From assembly GCF_000208745.1 (NCBI RefSeq), contig NC_030856.1:5713955-5777954 (forward strand): a stretch of 64,000 nucleotides of DNA. The letters run 5' to 3'. This DNA comes from Theobroma cacao (taxonomy: Eukaryota > Streptophyta > Magnoliopsida > Malvales > Malvaceae). The stretch's first letter is position 1, and the number at the start of each line of letters is the position of its first letter. Positions 1 to 9,650 of the stretch are shown one piece after another. The notes beneath the pieces are model-generated. The model worked only from the letters and a program-made list of their open reading frames with translations, did not search any database and was not told where the DNA came from. A program made the position numbers and the translations under genes.

Positions 1-11
1 GGCTATGTGAA

Positions 12-152
12 GATTGAATAGTATAGAGACAAATAAGTTATCCCAGATAAAAGGTATGCACTGGCCAAACACGACCCTCTTGGCCCTAAAGGTGGCATGG
101 GCCTTTCATTTATCAAGATAACCTAAGTGGCTTTAAACAATTCATCTTCATT
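12..152 (+). repeat. Inverted arm of the pararetrovirus insertion
   Basis: This stretch is close to the reverse complement of 6568-6705: both contain the same run from the GATTGAATAGTATAGA segment through GCACTGGCCAAACACG to TGGCTTTAAACAATTCAT. It is the start of a second viral copy, facing the other way, that continues left of the window. Head-to-head fragments like this are usual for endogenous pararetroviruses. By eye most positions agree. Confidence 0.85.
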
Positions 153-351
153 GCTCAACCTTGTCAATTCTAGTTCATCATCGTCTTTGAGAACATAATT
201 CTTTCCGATATACAAGTTCCATCAAGGATGGCAAGTGTAGAGCATACTCAAGGATCTAAACTCACGAGAGAATTGTGCATATTTCCATGTGATAACCCTT
301 AAGAAAGAAAGAGAAAGACTTAGAAACTCATGTTGGAAGACACACACGATT

Positions 352-404
352 TTTATTTCTAAGGGTGTTCTGCCCCATATTACAAGAGGTCCTTTGCTTT
401 TATA
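352..404 (-). promoter_or_regulatory. Viral TATA box and polyadenylation signal
   Basis: On the minus strand TATAAAA lies at 404-398, and an AATAAA signal follows at 357-352, about 40 bases downstream. A promoter closely followed by a poly(A) signal is the usual arrangement for making the terminally redundant caulimovirid transcript. It lies just downstream of the last polyprotein fragment, as expected for the large intergenic region. Activity is not implied. Confidence 0.5.
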
Positions 405-564
405 GGCAAAGAATTTGGAAACAACAAAACTTACACTGTGAAAAGATAAGCATACACGTTGGACTGAAAAGATAAAGACGAGTACAAGATAAAGATGGGT
501 ATAGACACTTGTACTAACATACCATAGTGACTCATACTGACAGATAGTGACTCATACTAGAGTT

Positions 565-870
565 TTAGTCATAATTTGTTTTTGGGTCAGAGGTAAGGTT
601 GAGCTCCACTATCATCTGTTGTTTTCTTTCCTTGCAAATATACATGTGCAAGGAAAGGGATTCAAGTTTTGTATCATAATGTCCTTTGCACGTTTCACAA
701 GGTGGCTTTATAAAGAGCTGTGCAATCTTATCTTCATTGATTTCTCCGTAGTCCCAGGGGTCTTGAGACCATTCACGAGGGTCTAGAATCTTTTCATTGT
801 ATTCTTTTAGTGTTGCTTTAATCTGGTCATGATAGGGTCTAAGTGTCTCAAGAAAGTAATCCCATGACAT
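565..870 (-). pseudogene. Pararetrovirus polyprotein, C-terminal fragment
   Basis: An open stretch of 101 codons on the same strand as the upstream viral domains, containing a CETC motif. No catalytic domain is visible. It is separated from the RNase H fragment by about 300 bases that hold no long open frame, so the original polyprotein is interrupted there. It is placed as polyprotein C-terminus by position only. Confidence 0.45.
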
Positions 871-1164
871 CTCTATTTCTAATGAAGGCTAGATGTGATC
901 AGGGATGATCCTATTATGTTGATAGATTGGTCTTTGAAACTCCTTGTATTCTTTGTCAAGTTTTTTGATATTGTAAGGAAATGACTTATATGCCCAAACT
1001 AAGGGTATAGTACCAAGTTAGGCAGCTTTTCCAAGCGTCACGAAATATTGAGGCTTGTAGAGGATAAAAATGACTATCTTTTTTTTCTTTCCTACCTTTG
1101 ATATGGGTAGTTCCTTCCAATGAGAAAGTGGATAGAACCATGTGAGGATATCCATAAAATTTTT

Positions 1165-1917
1165 TCACCATGTCTCAATTTCTTCATTCATCACTTTTTC
1201 TATGAATTCTAAGAAATCCATAATATGAAGCTGGATAACAATGTGGTGCTTATGGTTTAAGTACCAAAATATCCATTTTAATTCATTAGGAAATTCCATG
1301 AACTCGTAGTAGAAAAGATGGATGAAAGGGTATTTTGGATGAAAACCATAAGGTTTCAAGATAAGACCATCATATTTTCTAAAAACTTTGATTTGGTATT
1401 CAAAAATCATTTGTTTAGTTTTTTGGTGAGATGTTCCTTCTTGGACTAGCTTGAGAACTTCAGAAGGATAGTCAGGATGAAGGTTTAGACTTATTGGGGT
1501 AGAGGGTGAGGAGGATGACCCTGTAATGTAGGTTCCTAGTTTTAGTGTGAACCTTGAGGGTTTTGCATTAAACATCATGATTTTAGGTTTTTGGGAAGGT
1601 TTGGATAGGAAATTTGCAAAATGGTTTGTTTTCCCTTTGATATGATTGGTTTCAAAAGAATACTTTGAAAACCATTTTATCCATCTTAATAACTGGGGAT
1701 GTGGAACTGCCTTCTGTTTGAACTTCAACATCTGAGCAAAGAAGGGCATAACCATTTCTACTAAAAAGTGATGCCTAATAAGATGAAATTCAAATTTTAT
1801 GATTACTTTTTTGACTGCAAAGATTTCTTTAAAAGTAAAATTATAATGTATTTCAAAGCTTGAAAAATTTCCACTTTTGTATGCATAAATACGCCTCTTA
1901 CCTTGTTTTTCTTCCAA
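1165..1917 (-). pseudogene. Pararetrovirus RNase H domain fragment
   Basis: A 250-codon open stretch. Its first ~110 residues resemble the RNase H domain that follows reverse transcriptase in Caulimoviridae and Ty3-type elements: EIHYNFTFKEIFAVKK near the start, then HPQLLRW, and HIKGKTNHFANFLSKP at the domain end, where the final Asp of the usual LADFLSR-type motif is replaced by Asn. The rest is the downstream polyprotein region. Because the start of the RNase H domain lies upstream in another frame, the piece cannot be functional. Confidence 0.75.
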
Positions 1918-2330
1918 GAAAATCGCTCTTAAATATTTGTCGCTAGCATCAGTTTGTAGAACTCTTTTACCATCAGACAGGATTTATAGTGGTTTCAAGT
2001 CTTGAAATTTTTACTTAAGATTCTGAATGGCTCTAGTTTGGGCTGGTCCCTAGTTTGGAGAGTCTTTCTTAAGCATTTTTCTCAGAGGATTAGTGTACTT
2101 TGAGAGCTTTGGGACAAAATTTCTGAGATAATTCATAACACCAAGGAACTGCTGAACTTACTTCTTTGTAAGATCTTGGTTTGGGAATTTTAGTAGTTCT
2201 TGTGAAATGTGGGGGTTTGGTTGATATTTTTCTTGGACTATATGTATTCTAAGGAAGTTTATCTTAAACTTGAATATTTGCATCTTGTCTTTGAAAGCAT
2301 AACTCCGTATTTGAAGATTAGTTTTGAAAA

Positions 2331-2929
2331 CTATTGAAGGAGTTGTATATGGTTTTCTTCTGTTGAGCTAAATAAGATAATATCATCTATGTAAATAAGA
2401 GCTTGGCCCAAAATAAGTTGGAAGATTTTGATAATGGCTTTCTGAAATAGTGATGGTGCGATTTTCAGCTCAAATGGTACAATAGTCCAATGGTAATGAT
2501 GATTGAGTATGCAAAATCTTGTTTTTGGCTTGTTTTCAAGAATAATCCCTAATTGCCAAAATTCTGCTTTAAGGTCAAATTTTGAGAAAAACTTTGCTTG
2601 AGCCAAACTTGAGAAGATTGAATTCCTGCTAGGCAGAGACATTTGTCATCAAGTAGAAAATGATTAAGAAGCTAGTAGTTGATGACCAATCTCAATTTGC
2701 CCTTAGCTTGCTTTACCTGTTTGTTAACATAAAAGGCTTAACATGCCCATTGAGAATCTAATGGCTCATTCAATCTTTGTTGTAATAATTCTTTACATTT
2801 CTTTTCTTCCAAGTTTTGATGTTCTGGATTCATGCTTGAATGACTTGCTTTGGTGGGGTTAATGTCTACATTAAGCTTGAATGGGAGCTTAATAAAGAAT
2901 TTAGGATTCTTTAAAGAGGATTGTTGCAT
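2331..2929 (-). pseudogene. Pararetrovirus reverse transcriptase fragments
   Basis: Two open pieces (2738-2929 and 2331-2642) cover the N-terminal part and the palm of a reverse transcriptase. Visible marks are the SQWAC segment, FSKFDLKAEFWQLGI, a PF-LK-APSLFQKA motif and the catalytic YIDDI box near 2380-2393. At least one stop separates the two pieces. The Gly normally found after the catalytic FDLK motif's Ala is replaced by Glu (FDLKAEFWQ). The family is clear; the copy is inactive. Confidence 0.85.
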
Positions 2930-3317
2930 TTCAGAAGGAATTCTGAGCGAAAGTTAGCACATACTTTTTACTTGAGGAGTTCGACTATCATATGACTTTG
3001 CTCTTCTAGTTGTCGAAGAGAATAAAACTTTGGGATAGAAACCAAAGGTTTGAAAGAGTTTTTGTATCTGATCCCATTTGGAAGTATTCTTAAATGCTAG
3101 CATTCATGATAAATGTCAAATCTGACAACTATATCTTTTCCAAGTAGCCCTGATCCAAGTACTTAGTTGTGATGGAGCATTGGGGGAAAAACTGGATAAT
3201 AATTGGCTTACTGATTAGATGAGTAGTGAAAGTTTGGTCTGAAGTTGTCTTGAAGTACCTTTCATAAGGTATCTAGAATTCCTTGGGTAATATTTTTGGG
3301 TTCATTACTGTTTGTGC

Positions 3318-3329
3318 TATTGCAGTGTC
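3318..3329 (-). pseudogene. Decayed aspartic protease motif of the pararetrovirus
   Basis: Between the zinc knuckle and the reverse transcriptase the minus strand reads FFDTAIAQ. This is the expected position of the viral protease. The active-site triplet would be D-T-G; here it is D-T-A. No long open frame surrounds it, so the call rests on position and this short motif. Confidence 0.4.
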
Positions 3330-3641
3330 AAAAAAAGATATTATAGGGATTAGTTGATTGTACTTTGATGGATATATGGAGACTGGTGTGGAAGGTACTT
3401 GTGGATTAGGAAGACTTTGACTTTTCAATTAGGAAGGAAGGTCAAGTTGGAGTTGTATCATAAAGAAGTCTTCAGTTTCGATGTCTAAGTCAAGAGTGGC
3501 AATTTGGATGGCAAACAGGGTTTTGTTTAAGGGTTGGTCTTCTACTGAGAAGATTGATTCAAGATTTTCTTCATCTAGATTAATTCCAGTCTTCTGTTGC
3601 ATGTCTTAGAACATCTTTGCATTATTTTTCTTATTGGTAGG

Positions 3642-3683
3642 ACATTGTTTGGCAGAATGCCCTTACTGGTTGCAGATGAAACA
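3642..3683 (-). pseudogene. Pararetrovirus CCHC zinc knuckle with internal stop
   Basis: The minus strand reads a C-X2-C-X4-H-X4-C zinc knuckle (CFIC...GHSAKQCP), as at the C-terminus of caulimovirid coat proteins. An in-frame TAA at 3665-3663 sits inside the knuckle itself, between the second Cys and the His. Its place between the coat-like fragments and the reverse transcriptase fits the viral gene order. Confidence 0.75.
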
Positions 3684-4384
3684 CTTTGTCGATTTTGTTC
3701 TTTTACCTGGGGGCATTTTCTTGAGATATTTCCATTTGGTCCCGTATCTACGATGTGAGGGGATAAGCTCTAGTTATTTTGTATTTTTTGAAATGCTTTT
3801 TCATTTTTGTTTTGTAATTGCAGTATCAAATTTTAGGACTTTTTATTTGCTATTATGTTCTTTCATAAACTCTTTCTAAATTTTTATTTCTTGACTACTT
3901 TTCTTCTATGGCTGATATCTTCAAGAGCAACATGGACTTCCTGATATATTTCTCTATGAGTAAGGGAAAAAATGTCTTATCTTTGCTATTAAAGGGCTTT
4001 GGTGACCGCTGCCTAAACTGGATCCGATAGTGACGAAAGAAAAACGTGTTTTAAGCTTGTAAAGGCTCCAAAAATATAAAATAGTTTTTTCATCTTTTGG
4101 AAATGTCTGTTAAGATTGCCTTTTTTGAAAGAACAACATCTTCTTTGAAGAAATTCTTTCCTTTGCAAAGTTTGGAGATCATCAAGACTTCCAAGAAAGT
4201 ATATATGGAGAATTTGAACAACTTGCCCAAAATCTTGTAAGACCAAGAATTGCATGTGGTCTGCCTGATCAATAGTGTTTCACCAATTTCTTAATGTCCC
4301 TGTAAACCTTGATTCAAATTCCATTAGAATAGTATAATGACTGTTTTCTGGTAACCTTCTGGTTTCTAGCCAAGAGTGGAATTC

Positions 4385-5998
4385 TTAAAATTGTTTTGCC
4401 CATTTTGTTAGTGGAATATCATCAATGGTGAACGTCAACTTGGAGACGGCTAGTGCTGTTGATCCTCTAAGAATATAGATGTATGGAGGATCTTCATATA
4501 TATCCATTTCTTCAACTTTTATGCTTGAATTGCTTGCCATAAACTGTTGTTGGTTTTGTTGTGGCAAGATTTGTTATTCTTCTTGTTTGTGAGGAAGTGA
4601 ATCTAAATTCTCACCTGAGGAATGTTTTGAAGTGTCAAAAGAGTTTGGTCGTCTTCTGGGACTGCTTGAGTTTAGAATATTTTTGGCATAGTATTCTCGG
4701 TGTATTCTTTAAAAAGAAAAATTGAGAGAGTTGTCAATCTTGATCATCGTTGTTTTTGGCTCTTCTTGTTCTTTAATGACAATCCCTGATCTTTGCCTTG
4801 ATTGTGGAGTTGTGGACTCTTCTAGCATTGGTATTTTCCTTTAGGCTTTTTTAGATATGTTTTCTGGATCAAGAACATCTTTTGATTCTTTTTTCTTTTT
4901 CTGTCTTTCCTCTTCTTCTTTCTGTTTTTTGAGCTTTTTGTAAAGGTCAAAGAAAGTAACTTCTGATGAAAGAGGTGGAAAATCAATTCTTGTTATCGGT
5001 GGTTCTTTTGGTGCCAACAAAGTTCGCGTGGTCAATCTAAATGGGTCATTTTGATTTGATGATGGAATTCTTCTAGTTTCTTGGAGATGCTTGATCTGGG
5101 ACTTGAGCTTCTATGTTTCTATTTCTTTTTGCTCTTTGCACAACTAGAATGGAACACCTTATTCTGGGACTTCTCTAGAGACTTGTTTGAGCCTATTTTG
5201 GAGAAGTTTGATCATTTCATTAGCAATTTTAGTATTTTCATTAACCTTGTCTTCAACTTTTTACATTTTATCCTAGATAATGTTGACTTTTTGGTTGATT
5301 CCTTTAAGAGAGAATTTTGAGCAATTAAATTTGCAGTTTTCCAATTTAATGTTGCTTCTGTTGCACTCATTTTGGTTGGTTTCCCCATTGCATCTGTTTG
5401 GAGTGGAGCTAAGATCTTAGGTGTATGTTTAAATTTTTTTCTGTCAATTACTTAAGTGGAGGAAAATCATGATCATAAGAGGGATTTAAGGATTGAAACA
5501 TGCAAACTTAGGGGATCAATTGTGGAATCTGAACTCATTGGGCATAATTTTCCTTCTGTACCCATTTTTGGATTTTTTTATAGGAAAGAATGATAGGTTT
5601 TTGGGAATTTTGAGGTGGTTGCACTTGAGGAATTGGTTTTAATGGTGGTAGTTTTGATGTTGTCCATTTTGGGGGAGAGTATTTGACCAAATACTAGTAC
5701 TTTCCTTTGTCTTCTCCTAAAGGTCCGACTGAGGGATTTCTATCTTGGAATCTCTTGTACATTTCTTGGTCAGAACATCTTGACTTTTTTTTTAACCTTT
5801 TCTGGATTCTCTATCTAGTTCGTAATTTGCTTTCAGGCTTTCTTCTTGGTATCCTTCACAATTACAGTTAATATCCCATGGACACTGCCAAGTGAGTGGG
5901 TCTGTAAAGTGAAATATAGGACTCCCTTTGTAATTAAAACTCTGGATCAACTTTTGTTCTGGGCCAGGTTCACATTCTGTTGGCCTGATCATGAACAT
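4385..5998 (-). pseudogene. Pararetrovirus coat-protein region, fragmented
   Basis: Several short open pieces on the minus strand (5792-5998, 4841-5035, 4385-4567) lie between the movement-protein fragment and the zinc knuckle. The first contains a Trp/Cys-rich WQCPWDINCNC segment. The second is an acidic and lysine-rich, probably coiled-coil stretch. The third contains YILRGSTALAVSKLTF, taken as the start of the capsid core. The frames are not continuous. Assignment to the coat region comes mainly from order. Confidence 0.55.
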
Positions 5999-6024
5999 GG
6001 TGGGAAAATTGGTGGTGTTGATGG

Positions 6025-6627
6025 TTATTTCAAATGAGAGTGATCAAATTTGATTTCAACTATTTCGTCTGCTCTTTTGGTGAAATGGGTTTCTGTGGAT
6101 TGAATAGAAGTTGTGGCTTTTTGTAGTTTGTCGTAATTGTTCACCCATTTTTCAGGAAAAAGTTTAGCCAAATCATTTTTTGGAATTCTTTTAAGGGCTT
6201 TTTGTAGTTTGTCGTAATTGGTCACCCATTTTTCAAGAAGAAGTTTAGCCAAATCATTTTTTGGAATTCTTTTAAGGACAAATGAGCAAATGGGAGCCTG
6301 TGTTGTATTTATGGTTAGAACTAATGCATCATCTGAATTAGTCTGAAGCTTGAAAAGATTAAATGCATGGTCTTGAACCCTATAAACCATTTGGTAGTAA
6401 AGAGTAGCTATGATGGATGAAGGCACTTGTTGAGGCCTTACGATTTGAATATGAACTTTTAGAGTTGAAAGTATGTTAGGATCATACAAGGCCATAGTGT
6501 AGTTTGAAAAAAGTGTGACTACTACTGTTCTTGTATTAAGTGTGGCCTCAACAGTACCGATGCATGCACTGGCCAAACATGAATTGTTTAAAGCCACCTG
6601 AGTAATCCTGATAAATAAAAGGCCCAT
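6025..6627 (-). pseudogene. Pararetrovirus movement protein, C-terminal part
   Basis: A 200-codon open stretch resembling the C-terminal half of a caulimovirid (30K-type) movement protein: a short beta-rich region with TRTVVVTLFSNYTMALYDP, then a segment ending in ETHFTKRADEIVEI. The N-terminal half is missing or lies in frames broken by stops upstream of 6627. The protein has an extra 27 residues because of an 81-bp tandem duplication (listed separately). Function is lost through truncation. Confidence 0.65.
6115..6276 (-). repeat. 81-bp tandem duplication inside the viral movement-protein fragment
   Basis: Two head-to-tail copies (6115-6195 and 6196-6276), each starting GGCTTTTTGTAG on the plus strand, differ by a few substitutions only. 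The unit is 27 codons, so the reading frame is kept and the segment RIPKNDLAKL appears twice in the protein. Confidence 0.9.
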
Positions 6628-6705
6628 GTCACCTTTAAGGCCAGGAAAGCCGTGTTTGGCCAGTGCATACCTTTTATCTTGGATAACTCATTTGTTTCTA
6701 TACTA
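6568..6705 (-). repeat. Right inverted arm of the pararetrovirus insertion
   Basis: Partner of the arm at 12-152, in inverted orientation. It contains the beginning of the movement-protein fragment and the non-coding sequence just before it. The similarity stops at about 6705, which marks the edge of the viral DNA on this side. Confidence 0.85.
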
Positions 6706-6899
6706 TTCAATCTCGATAAAACATAATAAAATCTACTAGTTTCAACATAAACTACAATTAAAAAAAAAAAATATTTGTAAGAAGATTTAAATGAGTCATA
6801 ATTGAGTTACAAATGTGTTAGGTAAATATGTTTACGTAATTAATTAAACAAGTCATAAATTATACGAATATTGGATAACATGATTAATTAAACATGTTT

Positions 6900-7378
6900 T
6901 GTTGTGGAAATTATCCAAGAATCAACAAAGATAAAACCTAGAGAAATTAAGCAAATAGAAAAAACATAAGAATTTACGTGGTTTGGCCTCTTGCCTATGT
7001 CCACGGAGTGAAACTGTTCTTTTTATTATTTAGAAATTAAAGTACAATAAATTGACCTCTATGGTTTTCCAAACCAACCCAAGATCCCTTACATACTCTT
7101 TCTCAATAACCTCCCAAGAACACTCACCCAAACCATTCTAGCTCCACCTAGAGCAAAAGATAGAGTTACAAGGTGTTCTCTCTCTATAGCTCTCAAAGCA
7201 CTACTTGCAATTCTAAAGCTTAGAGATTCACTTTTATAGTATAAAAGTCCAAAGTAGAATGTGATTAAGATTCGATGTGGAATAAGAAGTTTAAAACCAT
7301 ACAACTACTCAATGTTGTACACAAACAAGAATCCTAATTAAATAAGATCTAGAAATTTAGTCAACCTAAAACTTAACA
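6900..7378 (-). repeat. 3' LTR of the Copia derivative
   Basis: 479 bp, with TGTT...AACA ends on the plus strand. It is homologous to 9016-9480 along its length, including the TTTGGCCTCTTGCCTA and CGGAGTGAAACTGTTC segments. Small indels and many substitutions separate the two LTRs, so the insertion is not recent. Confidence 0.9.
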
Positions 7379-7391
7379 AATGTCCACCTTT
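7379..7391 (-). other. Polypurine tract of the Copia derivative
   Basis: The minus strand reads AAAGGTGGACATT directly before the 3' LTR start TGTTAAG. This is the usual form and place of a Copia polypurine tract. Confidence 0.75.
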
Positions 7392-7613
7392 GACTTGAAT
7401 TCAAACTCCTTAAACCTCTTCCACCAGTCGTACTTGATTGCAACTTCCTAACTCCACCTACTTTCCAACACCTTGAACAACTCTCAAAGCATAAGACTTT
7501 CCAAATCATTGGCCTTTATAATTACCACGACTACACATACCGAATCAAGCATGGTCCAACACTCAATTCCACAAAACGGCCAATGCACCTGTGTAGCCGT
7601 CAAGCCAATGGCA

Positions 7614-8462
7614 CTAATTGACTTCGAAAAGGGACCTCGACGACCATTCCAATTCACTACTGGCAAGATTTTTCGTCCTTTCACCATTGTCTACACCATG
7701 GGAACCTTTCATCACCTTATTGGCAAATGAAATCTCACTTTGGTAGCTATCATCTCCTGTGCACTGTTCCCATCCTTTTGAGGCCTCACATTCTAGACGA
7801 TACAAGCCATTATGCAAATTCCCCCTCATGAGGACCATGTCGCCTTGTGTGACTTTTACCACTCCATCACAAGCAGAATATCCATACCCTTTCGAGTCTA
7901 ACAGGCTCAATGATATTAGATTCTTACGCATCTTTGGGACATAGGCCACACCACCCAAAGAGCGCATAGCTCCATCAAATATTTTGATTTTCACCACTCC
8001 AAGACCTATGACCTTCACTATTGACTTATTACCTAAAGTCAAATTCCCGACCACCCATTTTTGAAGTAAATCAAAACAATCTTTTTGATAACATATGTGA
8101 GTAACAGAAGCAGAATTTAAATACCAATAAGAATTTACATCCATATTTTCTGATATTGTAAAGACATCACAATCATCACTTTCAGCAATGAAAGCACACT
8201 CACTTTTGTTCTCGTTACTTTCATCCCTTTTTGTAGGACAATCCCTTTTAATATGTCCATACCCTTTGCATTGAAAGCACTGAACATTGTTGGATTTAGA
8301 CTTGCCACCCTTAGATCCCTTACCGGTTGACTTCTTCTTACGAACCTCAGTTACCAATGCCAAGCCACTTGGATCTCTATCCCCTTCCTTACTTTTCTTT
8401 CGGGCTTCACGAGACATTAATATTGCTTGTGCTTGTTCAACGTTATTGTATCCATCCCACAT
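7614..8462 (-). pseudogene. Copia gag C-terminus, zinc knuckle, protease-like motif, gag-pre-integrase
   Basis: 282 codons open. A basic linker is followed by the CCHC knuckle CFQCKGYGHIKRDC. Then comes WYLNSASVTHIC, where the Copia protease active site is normally D-S-G; here Asp is Asn and Gly is Ala. The last recognisable part is the gag-pre-integrase segment LMRGNLHNGLYRLE. The frame then runs into sequence unrelated to integrase and ends near the polypurine tract. The missing pol gene looks like an internal deletion. It is out of frame with the upstream gag piece. Confidence 0.85.
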
Positions 8463-8968
8463 ATCAGAGATTTCATAAATACCTCATTGGAGTCTAGGAG
8501 CGAAGCCAGGAACAACAGTGCCTTTTCCTTTTCCTCCACCCTAACATTAGCCTTTTTCAACTGATCAATGAACCCATCGAATTCATTCATATGCTTCATG
8601 AGGTCTCCATTCTCCTCCATCTTCAAGCGATACAACTTTCGCTTAAGCTGCAACTTGTTGGAAAGACTTTTCGCCAAGTAAATCTTCTCTAACTTTACCC
8701 ATAATCTTGAAGCAGAATCTTCATCAATAACATGGTTAAATACGTTATCTCCAATGCAAAGCCGAATAGTGCTCACACACATTTGCTCTAACTTTTCCCA
8801 TTCAACATCCTTCATGTCATCTGATTGCTCTTCCTTCTTTCCTAGTAAGGGGCGCATTAAACCTTGCTACAAAAGGAGATCTTTCATCATTCTTTACCAC
8901 TGCGTGAAACTAGTCTTCCCATCAAATTTCTCAATTGAAAAATTCGTAGAACTAGTAACTTTCGACAT
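8417..8968 (-). pseudogene. Copia gag N-terminal region (UBN2/retrotran_gag type), broken
   Basis: The natural start is ATG at 8968, giving MSKVTSSTNFSIEKFDGK, a typical Copia gag beginning. In-frame stops fall at codon 25 (8896-8894) and codon 34 (8869-8867). From 8857 to 8417 the frame is open and holds the UBN2 core, including KLQLKRKLYRLKM and HMNEFDGFIDQL. A frameshift separates it from the zinc-knuckle frame that begins at 8462. Confidence 0.85.
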
Positions 8969-9000
8969 CCTTATTGAATCTTGAATTTACTGAACCCGAA

Positions 9001-9012
9001 GCTCTGATACCA
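9001..9012 (-). other. Primer-binding site of the Copia derivative (initiator tRNA-Met)
   Basis: The minus strand reads TGGTATCAGAGC three bases after the end of the 5' LTR. This is the common plant Copia primer-binding site complementary to initiator methionine tRNA. It fixes the orientation of the element. Confidence 0.9.
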
Positions 9013-9015
9013 GTT

Positions 9016-9480
9016 TATTGTGAAAATTACCCAAAAATTAACAAAGATAAAACTCAGAGAAATTAAGCAAACATAAAAAATATAAGAATTTACATGGTTC
9101 GGCCTCTTGCCTACGTTTACGGAGTGAAACTGTTCTTTCTATTATTGAGAAATTAAAATACAATAAATTGACCTCTATGGTTCCCCAAACCAACCAAAAA
9201 TCCCTTGCATACTCTTTCTCAATAACCTCCCAAGAACATTCACCCAAACCACTTTAACTCCACGTAGTTACAAGGTGTTTCTTCTCTATAGCCCTCAAAG
9301 CACTACTTGTAATTCTAAAACCTAGAGATCCACTTTTATAGTATAAAAGTTCAAAGTAGAATTTGATTATGACTCGATGTAGAATAAGAAGTTTAAAACC
9401 ATACAACTACTCAATATTATACACAAACAAAAATCATAATCAAATAAGATCTAAAATTTTAATCAATTTAAAACTTAACA
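9016..9480 (-). repeat. 5' LTR of the Copia derivative
   Basis: 465 bp, partner of the LTR at 6900-7378. Its outer end is directly followed by the TGTTT target duplication. Its inner end is mutated (TATTGTG instead of TGTTGTG on the plus strand). It ends 170 bp before the PPR start codon and therefore forms part of that gene's upstream region. Confidence 0.9.
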
Positions 9481-9615
9481 TGTTTTAAACCGCTCTTTAA
9501 TAAATTAAACGTGTTTGATAGATTTTTATGTCTTAATTGTACTGATATAATTAAAACATGAGATTGATAATCTTAAACCAAACTTACTTCAACTCCATAT
9601 CGTATTCATATTGCA

Positions 9616-9623
9616 TATAAAAT
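9616..9623 (+). promoter_or_regulatory. Possible TATA box of the PPR gene
   Basis: TATAAAAT lies 28-35 bases before the ATG, between the Copia LTR and the gene. If used, transcription would begin almost at the start codon, so it may be a chance match or a later ATG may be used in some transcripts. Confidence 0.25.
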
Positions 9624-9650
9624 TCCCTCCCTCATTTTCATTCCTCAACA

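Larger units (their letters stand above)
153..6705 (-). mobile_element. Endogenous pararetrovirus remnant, florendovirus-like (Caulimoviridae)
   Basis: Reading the minus strand from 6705 downwards gives, in order: the C-terminal part of a movement protein, coat-protein-like segments, a CCHC zinc knuckle, a protease-like motif, reverse transcriptase, RNase H and a C-terminal polyprotein region. This is the gene order of Caulimoviridae. There is no integrase and no LTR pair, which argues against Ty3/gypsy. Every domain is broken by stops and frameshifts, so the copy is dead. Assignment to florendoviruses rests on the single-polyprotein layout and the general look of the RT and RNase H; petuvirus-like ancestry is the alternative. 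Confidence 0.8.
6900..9480 (-). mobile_element. Non-autonomous Copia retrotransposon (gag only, TR-GAG type)
   Basis: Two LTRs (6900-7378 and 9016-9480) enclose about 1.6 kb. The element is flanked by a perfect 5-bp target duplication, TGTTT, at 6895-6899 and 9481-9485. The minus-strand order is LTR, primer-binding site, gag, zinc knuckle, protease-like motif, gag-pre-integrase segment, polypurine tract, LTR. Integrase, reverse transcriptase and RNase H are absent, so it needed a partner element to move. The gag frame has stops and a frameshift, so it no longer supplies protein either. Confidence 0.9.

Noticed and set aside
3634..5320. Plus-strand frames with hydrophobic stretches in the viral block
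   Set aside because: They are reverse-strand readings of the coat and zinc-knuckle region; the viral domains on the minus strand explain this sequence.
7473..8984. Several plus-strand open frames in the Copia derivative
   Set aside because: They are antisense shadows of the minus-strand gag and zinc-knuckle frames.
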